Shown here: positions 5,772-10,590 of the stretch, piece after piece | Layout of the letters: each line of letters begins with the position of its first letter | Numbering within the stretch: the stretch's first letter is position 1 | Assembly: GCA_021807465.1 (NCBI GenBank) | Contig: JAKBCX010000015.1 | Span: 1-10,590, forward strand | Direction: 5' to 3' | Origin: Pseudomonadota bacterium | GTDB lineage: Bacteria; Pseudomonadota; Alphaproteobacteria; Acetobacterales; Acetobacteraceae | DNA length: 10,590 bases | The notes under the pieces: generated by a model | Databases searched by the model: none | What the model was told of the DNA's origin: nothing | Seen by the model: only the letters and a program-made list of their open reading frames with translations | Program-made: the position numbers and the translations under genes

Positions 5772-6590
5772 TTAGTTCATGGAATTCTTGGACGGAGCGC
5801 CATACACATCGAAGTTAAAGTATTTCGCCTCGATCTTCTGATAGATGCCCTTCTTGTGGATTTCAGCAATGGCCCAGTTGATCTTCTTCAGCAATTCCGG
5901 GTCATCCTTGCGCACGCCAATGGCAATGTAAGAGCCGAGAACATGCTTCGGGTCGTAGGTCACATCGCCGCCAAACTCGAAATTGGCGCCGCGCGGGGTT
6001 TTGAGGAAGCCGTAATCAGCCTCCACCGAGTCCTGCAGCGAAGCATCGAGGCGGCCGGAGAGCAGATCGGCATAAACCTGATCCTGGCCGGGGTAGGAGA
6101 CAACCTTCACACCCTCTGGCGCCCAGTAGGTTTTGGCGTAGCTCTCCTGAATGGTGCCAGCCTCAACCCCCACCGTCTTACCTTTCAGGCTCGCCGCCGT
6201 CGGCGTCAGGCCCGAGCCTTTTTTCACGATCAGGGCCGTCGGCTCGTTATACATTTCAGAGGAGAAGGCGATCTGCTTCTGGCGCTCGGGCGTTACCGTC
6301 ATGGAGGACAGAATGGCGTCGAACTTGCGGGCCTGGAGGGCGGGGATAATGCCATCGAAGCTCTGCGAGATGAACACGCACTTGGTCGCCAGCTCGGCGC
6401 AGATGGCCTTGCCGAGATCAATGTCGAACCCCTGGAAGGCCCCGGATGGCGACAGGCTCTCGAATGGCGGATAGGTGGCATCCACGCCGAAGCGCAGCTC
6501 GTGCATCTGCTTGGCGTTGGCCGCCAGCGGGGCCGACGCTACGCCCAGCACGCACATGGCGGTAAGAACGGAACGGAAGACTTTTTTCAT
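5772..6590 (-). CDS. hisJ: Periplasmic lysine/arginine/ornithine- or histidine-binding protein (HisJ/ArgT family)
   Basis: A 272-residue periplasmic binding protein that captures basic amino acids for the HisQM permease. A signal peptide covers about residues 1-26 (cleavage near LAANA). Family landmarks follow: LRFGVDATYPPFES, GFDIDLGKAIC, FDGIIPALQARKFDAILSSM and PERQKQIAFSSEMY. Cys64 and Cys71 are seven residues apart, as in the disulfide of enterobacterial LAO-binding protein. The ligand-binding pattern DATYPPFE and SSMTVTPERQ supports an alpha-amino-acid ligand with a basic side chain, but histidine versus lysine/arginine cannot be decided. The ATG at 6590 has GGGAG six to seven bases upstream. 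First gene of hisJQM, separated from the atp operon by a terminator. Confidence 0.9.
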   Translation of the reverse strand: MKKVFRSVLTAMCVLGVASAPLAANAKQMHELRFGVDATYPPFESLSPSGAFQGFDIDLGKAICAELATKCVFISQSFDGIIPALQARKFDAILSSMTVTPERQKQIAFSSEMYNEPTALIVKKGSGLTPTAASLKGKTVGVEAGTIQESYAKTYWAPEGVKVVSYPGQDQVYADLLSGRLDASLQDSVEADYGFLKTPRGANFEFGGDVTYDPKHVLGSYIAIGVRKDDPELLKKINWAIAEIHKKGIYQKIEAKYFNFDVYGAPSKNSMN

Positions 6591-6614
6591 TTGTGACTCC
6601 CAAGATGTAAGCTT

Positions 6615-6637
6615 CGCATCGATGCGCCTGCCGCAGG
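6615..6637. repeat. Two adjacent palindromes in the hisJ leader
   Basis: A perfect 12-bp palindrome CGCATCGATGCG (6615-6626) is directly followed by CCTGC-C-GCAGG (6627-6637). They lie between the predicted hisJ promoter and its ribosome site and could be an operator or leader RNA structure. Confidence 0.5.
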
Positions 6638-6650
6638 GATGCCCGGGCCA

Positions 6651-6678
6651 AGATTAACCAATTTGTCATGCGGCGCAA
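6651..6678 (-). promoter_or_regulatory. Weak candidate hisJ promoter
   Basis: On the minus strand TTGCGC (6673-6678) and TAATCT (6651-6656) are separated by 16 bases, giving a leader of about 54 bases. Both hexamers are imperfect; other placements in 6651-6750 are possible. Confidence 0.3.
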
Positions 6679-6751
6679 CGGTCTCTGTGGGGAGCGCCTT
6701 GAATTCTGACAGACTTCCAACAAAACAGCCACATTCCGCCAGATCTTCAAC

Positions 6752-6803
6752 AAAAAAACCCACCCCGGCGCCCACTTTATGTATGAGCTGGGATGGGCTT
6801 TTT
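6752..6803 (-). terminator. Rho-independent terminator of the atp F0 operon
   Basis: On the minus-strand transcript CCCATCCC pairs with GGGGTGGG (8-bp stem with one G-U pair) and is followed by seven Ts (6752-6758). The preceding run of As can extend the stem into the T-tract. The loop is long (about 23 bases) but the position, downstream of atpF and upstream of hisJ, fits. A second small hairpin (GGCTTT/AAAGCC, 6796-6811) overlaps its 5' arm. Confidence 0.6.
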
Positions 6804-6820
6804 GGAAAGCCTGATTGGCT

Positions 6821-6840
6821 GTGCGGGGAGAATCCCGCAC
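6821..6840 (-). repeat. Hairpin just after atpF
   Basis: A perfect seven-base stem (GTGCGGG 6821-6827, CCCGCAC 6834-6840) with a six-base loop lies 10 bases after the atpF stop. No T-run follows on either strand, so it may protect the transcript end upstream of the terminator at 6752-6803. Confidence 0.5.
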
Positions 6841-6850
6841 AATGAGGCCC

Positions 6851-7366
6851 TTAGCTTCGCAGTGCTGCCGGTGCCGCGGCGATGGCTTTGTCGATCATCG
6901 CGGCATCGGCCTGGGGGCCGAAGTTTTCCGCCAGCACGGCGGTAGAGGCGGCTGTGGCGACATCGATGGCGGTGGCGCGGATTTCGGCCAGGGCTGAGGC
7001 TTCCGCCGCCGCGATCCGCTCGATGGCCATATGCTCACGGCGCTTAGCCGAGGCCTCGGCTTCGGCGGCCAGAGCGGCGGCCAGCGAAGCAGCCTCCACA
7101 TGGGCGGTTTCCAGTATGGCCTTGGCATCCGCTTCCGCCTGGGCCTGACGGGCCTTGGCGTCGGCCAGCATGGCCTCGGCTTCGGCCTTCAGCGCTGCGG
7201 CTTCCGCCAGAGCCGCGCTAACGCTCGCGGTGCGGGCGTCGAGCAGCGCGGCAATGGCGCGCGCAATCTGGCGCCCCGCGACAAGGGCGAAGATGACGAC
7301 CGCGATGAAGACCCAGAACGCGCCGTGAAGGTAAAACGCCTCGCCGGAGAGAGCCTGATATTCCAT
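6851..7366 (-). CDS. atpF: F0F1 ATP synthase subunit b
   Basis: A 171-residue peripheral-stalk subunit. One N-terminal membrane helix (about residues 16-34, FWVFIAVVIFALVAGRQ) anchors a long alanine/glutamate-rich coiled coil (about 38-145, for example AEAEAMLADAKARQAQAEAD) that reaches up to F1 in the cytoplasm. The start at 7366 is chosen over one 11 codons upstream because the longer form would run into the preceding gene and the ATG at 7366 follows that stop by one base, with GGAAAG nine bases upstream. It is the last gene of the F0 operon; in many alphaproteobacteria the F1 genes (atpHAGDC) are at a separate locus, which fits their absence here. It is the b copy, since the paired upstream gene carries b' features. 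Confidence 0.9.
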   Translation of the reverse strand: MEYQALSGEAFYLHGAFWVFIAVVIFALVAGRQIARAIAALLDARTASVSAALAEAAALKAEAEAMLADAKARQAQAEADAKAILETAHVEAASLAAALAAEAEASAKRREHMAIERIAAAEASALAEIRATAIDVATAASTAVLAENFGPQADAAMIDKAIAAAPAALRS

Positions 7367-7367
7367 G

Positions 7368-7934
7368 TTATGCCACTTTCCGTGCCGCCAGAGCGGCATC
7401 GAGCCGGGGGGCGAGCTGATCCTCGGCCGGCGGAGCGCCGGTGAGCTTCAGCAGAATGGTGTTGGCGGCCTCGGCCGCGACGGGCCGGATAGCGGCAAGT
7501 GCCGCCGCCCGTGCCGTGGCGATTTGCGCTTCCGCCGCTTCCAGCTTGGCCTCCAGCGCGGCCGCCAGTGTGGCGGCCTCGGCGGCGGCTTTGGCCTTGG
7601 CGTCGTTCACGGCCTTTGCCACCTCGGCCTGCGCCACGGCGCGGGCCTGGGCGATGGTGGCATTGAGCGCGGCGACGGCGTCATCAGCCTCTTTCTTGGC
7701 CTGACGGGCAGCGGCAAGGTCGGCGGCAATAACCGCGGCGCGGCTTTCCAACACCTTGCCAACCTGCGGCAAACCCCAGCGCGACAGCAGCAGATACAGC
7801 ACCACGAGGATAACCGCCATCCAGCCCACCTGATCCAAGGTGAGCGGATTCTGGAAATCCATCTGCGGCATGGTATCCGCGAAAGCCGCGGAGGGCGCCA
7901 AGGCCAGCAGGATTGCGGTGCTAAGCCGGCGCAT
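7368..7934 (-). CDS. atpF': F0F1 ATP synthase subunit b' (diverged second b subunit)
   Basis: A 188-residue partner of subunit b in the heterodimeric stator stalk found in alphaproteobacteria, cyanobacteria and plastids. After a signal-peptide-like N-terminus (MRRLSTAILLALAPSAAFAD), the typical b' segment MDFQNPLTLDQVGWMAVILV gives one membrane helix (about 36-51), then LESRAAVIAADLAAARQAKK begins a long alanine-rich coiled coil to the C-terminus. The start shares one base with the atpE stop (TGATG at 7932-7936), implying coupled translation, but no strong ribosome site precedes it. Internal ATG codons at residues 22 and 25 are alternatives that would remove the signal-like part. Followed by atpF after one base. 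Confidence 0.9.
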   Translation of the reverse strand: MRRLSTAILLALAPSAAFADTMPQMDFQNPLTLDQVGWMAVILVVLYLLLSRWGLPQVGKVLESRAAVIAADLAAARQAKKEADDAVAALNATIAQARAVAQAEVAKAVNDAKAKAAAEAATLAAALEAKLEAAEAQIATARAAALAAIRPVAAEAANTILLKLTGAPPAEDQLAPRLDAALAARKVA

Positions 7935-8170
7935 CAGGTGAACAGGATGACCAGCGCGATGACCAGCGCGTAGAGCGCGACCGCTTCCGTCAGCGCGAAG
8001 CCGAGCAGCACGTCCTTGAACATGGCGTCGCGCGCGGCGGGGTTACGGCCCACGGCGGAAACAAAGGCGCCGAACAGGTTACCAATACCAACGCCGGCAC
8101 CGGCGACGCCGATTGTGGCGAGGCCACCGCCAATATCCTTCGCGAGCAGAGCGGCAGACTGGGGATCCAT
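7934..8170 (-). CDS. atpE: F0F1 ATP synthase subunit c (proton-binding ring subunit)
   Basis: A 78-residue hairpin of two membrane helices that forms the rotating c-ring. Helix 1 carries the glycine motif GAGVGIGNLFG (about 24-34), the polar loop GRNPAARD (41-48) contacts F1, and helix 2 carries the ion-binding carboxylate Glu62 (LTEAVALY). The residues that specify sodium in other c subunits (Gln in helix 1, Ser/Thr after the Glu) are absent, so protons are the expected ion. The open frame extends upstream, but the ATG at 8170 gives the normal length and N-terminus, with AAGGAAA about seven bases before it. A 62-base gap with a hairpin separates it from atpB, which may favour the high c output that the ring needs. 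Confidence 0.97.
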   Translation of the reverse strand: MDPQSAALLAKDIGGGLATIGVAGAGVGIGNLFGAFVSAVGRNPAARDAMFKDVLLGFALTEAVALYALVIALVILFT

Positions 8171-8213
8171 ATAATTTTCCTTTCCGAGAAACTTTTTGAG
8201 TGGAGTCTTAATG

Positions 8214-8242
8214 CATGCGCACGGCATCATGCCTAGTGCATG
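8214..8242 (-). repeat. Hairpin at the atpB stop, before atpE
   Basis: Outer arms CATGC(G)CAC (8214-8222) and GTGCATG (8236-8242) pair with one bulged base, and an inner GGCA/TGCC stem (8223-8226, 8230-8233) sits within. The atpB stop codon (8233-8235) lies inside the structure. No U-tract follows on the minus-strand transcript. Confidence 0.5.
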
Positions 8243-8985
8243 TGAACCGCATCGTGCAGGTACAGGCAGGTGAGGATGGCAAACACGTAGGCTTGCAGCC
8301 CCGCCACCAGCAGTTCCAGCGCTGCCAGCGCCACGTTCAGGCCCAGCGGCACCACAGAGGCAAAGGCGCCTACAACGCCCAGCGAAGCCGTGAGCAGCAG
8401 CATGAAGCCGGCGAACACCTCCCACATCACATGCCCCGCCGTCATGTTGGCGAAAAGACGCACAGAGAGGGAAACAGGACGCGAGAGGTAGGAAATGATC
8501 TCGATGGGCACCAGCAACGGCAGGAGCCAGCCGGGAACGCCGGAAGGCACGAAGAACTTAAAGAACCTGAACCCGTGCGTATAAAACCCGACACCCGTGG
8601 AGAACACGAATACGAACAAGGCCAGCGCAAGCGTAACGGCGATGTGCGAGGTGAAGGCGAAGAAATAGGGGAACAGCCCGATAAGGTTGCCGATCAGGAT
8701 GAAGGCGAAAATGGTGAACACCAGAGGGAAGAAGCGCAAACCCTCCTCGCCGATCGTATCCACGCACATATTCCGCACAAATTCATACAGCAGCTCGACC
8801 AGGGACTGCATGCGGCCGGGCACCAGGGCGCGGGCCTGCAGGCCGAGCGCGAAAATGCCAACAATAACGACGGCGGCGGCCAGCATGGCCTCGTTCGAAT
8901 TGGTGAAGTGCAGCGCGCGGCCAAGCTGGCCCAAGCCCGTGGTCAGGCCGAATTGTCCCAGCGCATCGATCGAGGGTGCCGCCAT
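8233..8985 (-). CDS. atpB: F0F1 ATP synthase subunit a (proton channel)
   Basis: A 250-residue integral membrane protein forming the proton half-channels beside the c-ring. The essential arginine is Arg176 in PVSLSVRLFANMTAGH. Other family landmarks are FPLVFTIFAFILIGNLIGLF (about 86-105), PVPIEIIS-like VPIEIISYLSRP (159-170), and the C-terminal ALELLVAGLQAYVFAILTCLYL. About five to six hydrophobic helices are visible. The start is placed at the ATG at 8985, giving the N-terminus MAAPSIDAL. A TTG five codons upstream (9000) is possible but its ribosome-site-like AGGTGG abuts the codon. Second gene of the operon, 74 bases after atpI. Confidence 0.96.
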   Translation of the reverse strand: MAAPSIDALGQFGLTTGLGQLGRALHFTNSNEAMLAAAVVIVGIFALGLQARALVPGRMQSLVELLYEFVRNMCVDTIGEEGLRFFPLVFTIFAFILIGNLIGLFPYFFAFTSHIAVTLALALFVFVFSTGVGFYTHGFRFFKFFVPSGVPGWLLPLLVPIEIISYLSRPVSLSVRLFANMTAGHVMWEVFAGFMLLLTASLGVVGAFASVVPLGLNVALAALELLVAGLQAYVFAILTCLYLHDAVHMH

Positions 8986-9059
8986 GTCTATCCCGTCCAA
9001 CCACCTGTTTGCGGCGCGTTTCCACGCCTGAATTACTTCAACCGTCCCTTGCGGGCCGG

Positions 9060-9356
9060 CTACTCGCTTTTGCCGGCGGCCCGCAGCAGATTGCGGATAC
9101 CGGCAGCCATTCCAACCGGGACCATGACGATCATCAGCCAGGGGCTCGTATGGAAGAGCTTATCCAGCCCCCAGCCGATTACCACAGCGATGACCATCGC
9201 GGCCACCATTTCCACGCCAAGGCGCATGGCCAGCTCAATCGCCCTGCGCGCGGAACTGGCCTGCTTGGCCTCCGATTCGCGCGCAGGCCCCTGGGCCGCG
9301 TCCTCTGCCGCCTGCAGCCGCTGCTCAAATGCCTTTTTATCCGGGCCTTCGCTCAT
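9060..9356 (-). CDS. atpI: AtpI-family ATP synthase assembly protein
   Basis: A 98-residue small membrane protein, first gene of the F0 operon as is usual in alphaproteobacteria. The first ~38 residues are charged and cytoplasmic, followed by two membrane helices (about 45-64, AMVIAVVIGWGLDKLF region; and 71-90, PWLMIVMVPVGMAAGIRNL). The RLGVEM and GWGLDK segments are typical of the AtpI/AtpR group, reported to help c-ring assembly or magnesium supply. The ATG at 9356 has GGAAG about eight bases upstream. A small hairpin lies just before the ribosome site. Divergent from the methyltransferase gene. Confidence 0.88.
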   Translation of the reverse strand: MSEGPDKKAFEQRLQAAEDAAQGPARESEAKQASSARRAIELAMRLGVEMVAAMVIAVVIGWGLDKLFHTSPWLMIVMVPVGMAAGIRNLLRAAGKSE

Positions 9357-9369
9357 GCACCTGCTTCCA

Positions 9370-9383
9370 CGGCCTTACGGCCG
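9370..9383. repeat. Small hairpin in the atpI leader
   Basis: CGGCC-TTAC-GGCCG forms a perfect five-base stem and four-base loop 14 bases upstream of the atpI ATG, just before its ribosome site. It could tune translation initiation of the first atp gene. Confidence 0.4.
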
Positions 9384-9400
9384 CCTAGACGATGGCGCGG

Positions 9401-9429
9401 TTGCTACCTATGCCCCCTCACCCTGTCAA
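9401..9429 (-). promoter_or_regulatory. Candidate promoter of the atp F0 operon
   Basis: A consensus -35 TTGACA (9424-9429, minus strand) lies 17 bases from a weaker -10 TAGCAA (9401-9406). Transcription would begin near 9394, giving a leader of about 38 bases to atpI. A perfect TATAAT (9441-9446, minus strand) further upstream lacks a good -35. Confidence 0.55.
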
Positions 9430-9430
9430 G

Positions 9431-9443
9431 AATGTCGGACATT
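9431..9443. promoter_or_regulatory. 13-bp perfect palindrome between atp and ccrM promoters
   Basis: AATGTC-G-GACATT is a perfect six-base dyad with a one-base centre, one base beyond the atp -35. Its position fits an operator that could act on either divergent gene. I do not recognise the binding protein. Confidence 0.45.
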
Positions 9444-9494
9444 ATATTGTTACAAGCGGTCCAGAACAGCGGCTGTTGACGCGGTTACGGATAA

Positions 9495-9516
9495 GACTCC
9501 ACTTATATTGCGAGTC
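9495..9516 (+). promoter_or_regulatory. Candidate ccrM promoter -10 flanked by two GANTC sites
   Basis: A -10-like TATATT (9504-9509) lies between GACTC (9495-9499) and GAGTC (9512-9516), both substrates of a CcrM-type enzyme. Transcription start would be near 9516, at the second site. A TTGACG at 9476-9481 is 22 bases away, too far for a normal -35. No TTAA-N7-TTAA CtrA site was seen. In Caulobacter the ccrM promoter is known to carry two GANTC sites whose methylation lowers its activity. Confidence 0.5.
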
Positions 9517-9523
9517 TGAACCC

Positions 9524-9528
9524 GAGGA
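9524..9528 (+). promoter_or_regulatory. Ribosome binding site deciding the ccrM start
   Basis: GAGGA is six bases from TTG 9535, 12 from GTG 9541 and 18 from ATG 9547. Spacing favours the TTG, although codon preference favours the ATG. Confidence 0.5.
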
Positions 9529-9534
9529 TCTGCC

Positions 9535-10590
9535 TTGCCCGTGGAAATGCCGTGCGAATTGCCGCTCGACCAGATATTGCTCGGCGATGCCGGGGCGATG
9601 CTGCGCATGCTGCCCGACGCCTCGGTCAACTGCGTGTTCGCCGACCCGCCCTATAACCTGCAACTGCGCGGCGAGCTGCGCCGGCCAGATGACAGCCTGG
9701 TGGACGGGGTGGATGAGGATTGGGACCGGTTTACCGATTTTGCCGCCTACGACGCCTTTACCCGCGACTGGCTGGGGGAATGTTACCGGATTCTACAGAA
9801 AGACGGGACCATCTGGGTCATCGGCTCCTACCATAATATCTTCCGCATCGGCGCAATGATGCAGGATATGGGCTTCTGGATCCTGAATGACGTGATCTGG
9901 CGTAAGACCAACCCCATGCCCAATTTCCGCGGCCGGCGCTTCACCAACGCGCACGAGACCATGATCTGGGCCGCCAAAAGCCCGCAAAGCCGTTACAAGT
10001 TCAACTACCAGGCCATGAAGACGCTGAATGACGACGTGCAGATGCGCTCGGACTGGACCCTGCCGCTATGCACCGGCGGCGAGCGGCTGAAGAATGCCCA
10101 CGGGCTGAAGCTGCACCCCACGCAAAAGCCGGAGGCACTGCTGCACCGTGTCATCATGGCCGCCACCGCGCCGGGGGATGTGATTGTGGACCCGTTTCTG
10201 GGCACCGGCACCACGGCGGCGGTGGCCAAGCGGCTGCACCGGCACTTCATCGGCATAGAGCGTCACCCAGCCTATGTGGAAGCGGCCTGGGGGCGGCTGA
10301 AGGCCGAGGCGCGCGCGCCCAAAACGGCCGTGGTGGCCCCGCCCGCCGGGCGTGAGGCGCCGCGCATCGCCTTTGGCAGCTTTGTGGAGCGGGGCATTAT
10401 TCCGCCCGGCACGCAGGTTATGGACAAGCAGCGCCGCGTGGCCGCCGAGGTAACGGCAGAAGGAGGGCTGGTCTCCGGTCCGCATCGCGGCTCCATCCAC
10501 CAGGTAGGCGCAGCGGTGCAAAACGCGCCAAGCTGCAATGGGTGGACCTTCTGGCATTTTGAACGCGCCGGCGCGCTGGTGCCGCTAGAT
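9535..10590 (+). CDS. ccrM: CcrM-type adenine-N6 DNA methyltransferase (GANTC), 3' end cut by window
   Basis: A beta-class adenine methyltransferase expected to methylate the A in GANTC and, in relatives, to link DNA methylation to the cell cycle. Visible are the catalytic DPPY (about residues 37-40, FADPPYNLQL), the CcrM-typical stretches DWDRFTDFAAYDAFTRDWL and IWVIGSYHNIFRIG, NPMPNFRGRRFTNAHET, HPTQKPEALL, and the SAM-binding DPFLGTGTT (about 219-227). The catalytic motif precedes the SAM motif, the beta-class order. The C-terminal extension needed for CcrM specificity is present (PRIAFGSFVERG, CNGWTFWHF) and the open frame reaches the window edge; Caulobacter CcrM suggests only about 10-20 residues are missing. 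The TTG at 9535 is taken as start because GAGGA ends six bases upstream; in-frame GTG (9541) and ATG (9547) are alternatives. The lone gene, without a restriction partner nearby, fits an orphan methyltransferase. Confidence 0.95.
   Translation, partial: MPVEMPCELPLDQILLGDAGAMLRMLPDASVNCVFADPPYNLQLRGELRRPDDSLVDGVDEDWDRFTDFAAYDAFTRDWLGECYRILQKDGTIWVIGSYHNIFRIGAMMQDMGFWILNDVIWRKTNPMPNFRGRRFTNAHETMIWAAKSPQSRYKFNYQAMKTLNDDVQMRSDWTLPLCTGGERLKNAHGLKLHPTQKPEALLHRVIMAATAPGDVIVDPFLGTGTTAAVAKRLHRHFIGIERHPAYVEAAWGRLKAEARAPKTAVVAPPAGREAPRIAFGSFVERGIIPPGTQVMDKQRRVAAEVTAEGGLVSGPHRGSIHQVGAAVQNAPSCNGWTFWHFERAGALVPLD

Noticed and set aside
5691..6596. Plus-strand open frame of 301 codons
   Set aside because: Antisense to hisJ, with no domain and no ribosome site; a shadow of a clearly real gene.
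6631..6660. Possible sigma-54 -24/-12 element (TTGGCCCGGG...) upstream of hisJ
   Set aside because: The GG and GC elements are not at the required 10-base separation.
9476..9509. TTGACG plus TATATT as a standard sigma-70 promoter for ccrM
   Set aside because: The spacer is 22 bases, too long; only the -10-like element is kept as a candidate.
8215..9519. Long plus-strand open frame of 434 codons
   Set aside because: It lies antisense to atpB and atpI, whose proteins are unmistakable; its translation is rich in His/Arg/Gln with no recognisable domain. It is a GC-rich shadow frame.

Overview
The window (about 60% GC by eye) looks like a chromosomal segment from an alphaproteobacterium. Four things point there: an F0-only ATP synthase operon in the order atpI-atpB-atpE-atpF'-atpF with duplicated, diverged b subunits; a CcrM-type GANTC adenine methyltransferase; a FixL/FixJ/FixK oxygen-response cluster; and HisJQM-type amino-acid transport genes. 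A member of the Rhodospirillales/Acetobacteraceae would fit, but the genus cannot be fixed from sequence reading alone.

Layout. Everything from 1 to 9356 is on the minus strand, so transcription runs from high to low coordinates; only the methyltransferase at the right end is on the plus strand. From right to left: ccrM (9535 to beyond the window, plus), divergent from atpI, atpB, atpE, atpF' and atpF (9356-6851), which end at a probable rho-independent terminator (6752-6803). Next come hisJ, hisQ and hisM (6590-4309), a basic amino-acid ABC importer without its ATPase gene. Then fixL, fixJ, a FixT-like single-domain receiver and fixK (4229-1212). Last are znuA and the start of znuC (1150-1), a zinc/manganese importer preceded by a good Zur-type operator. 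Gene density is high. No gap exceeds 300 bases: the largest are 6591-6850 (hisJ leader plus terminator), 9357-9534 (divergent atp/ccrM promoters) and 2299-2455 (probable FixK-dependent promoter). I saw no RNA genes, insertion sequences or CRISPR arrays.

How the genes work together. FixL keeps the residues of a haem oxygen sensor (His81 and Arg101, 20 residues apart as in the Bradyrhizobium sensor). It would phosphorylate FixJ at Asp54, and FixJ would switch on fixK. The small receiver gene between fixJ and fixK lacks its phospho-acceptor aspartate and sits behind a FixK/FNR-like box. This matches the FixT antikinase loop known from Sinorhizobium and Caulobacter: FixK turns on FixT, which damps FixL. 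A FixJ-like inverted repeat overlaps the 3' end of the receiver gene, at the right distance to drive fixK. The cascade is therefore readable from signal to feedback in about 3 kb.

Most of the window is recognisable core metabolism and regulation, and I do not see a clearly new system. The most worthwhile points are regulatory: the FixT-like gene and its control sites, paired GANTC sites at the ccrM promoter, a 13-bp palindrome between the atp and ccrM promoters, the Zur box, and intercistronic hairpins in the his and atp operons.
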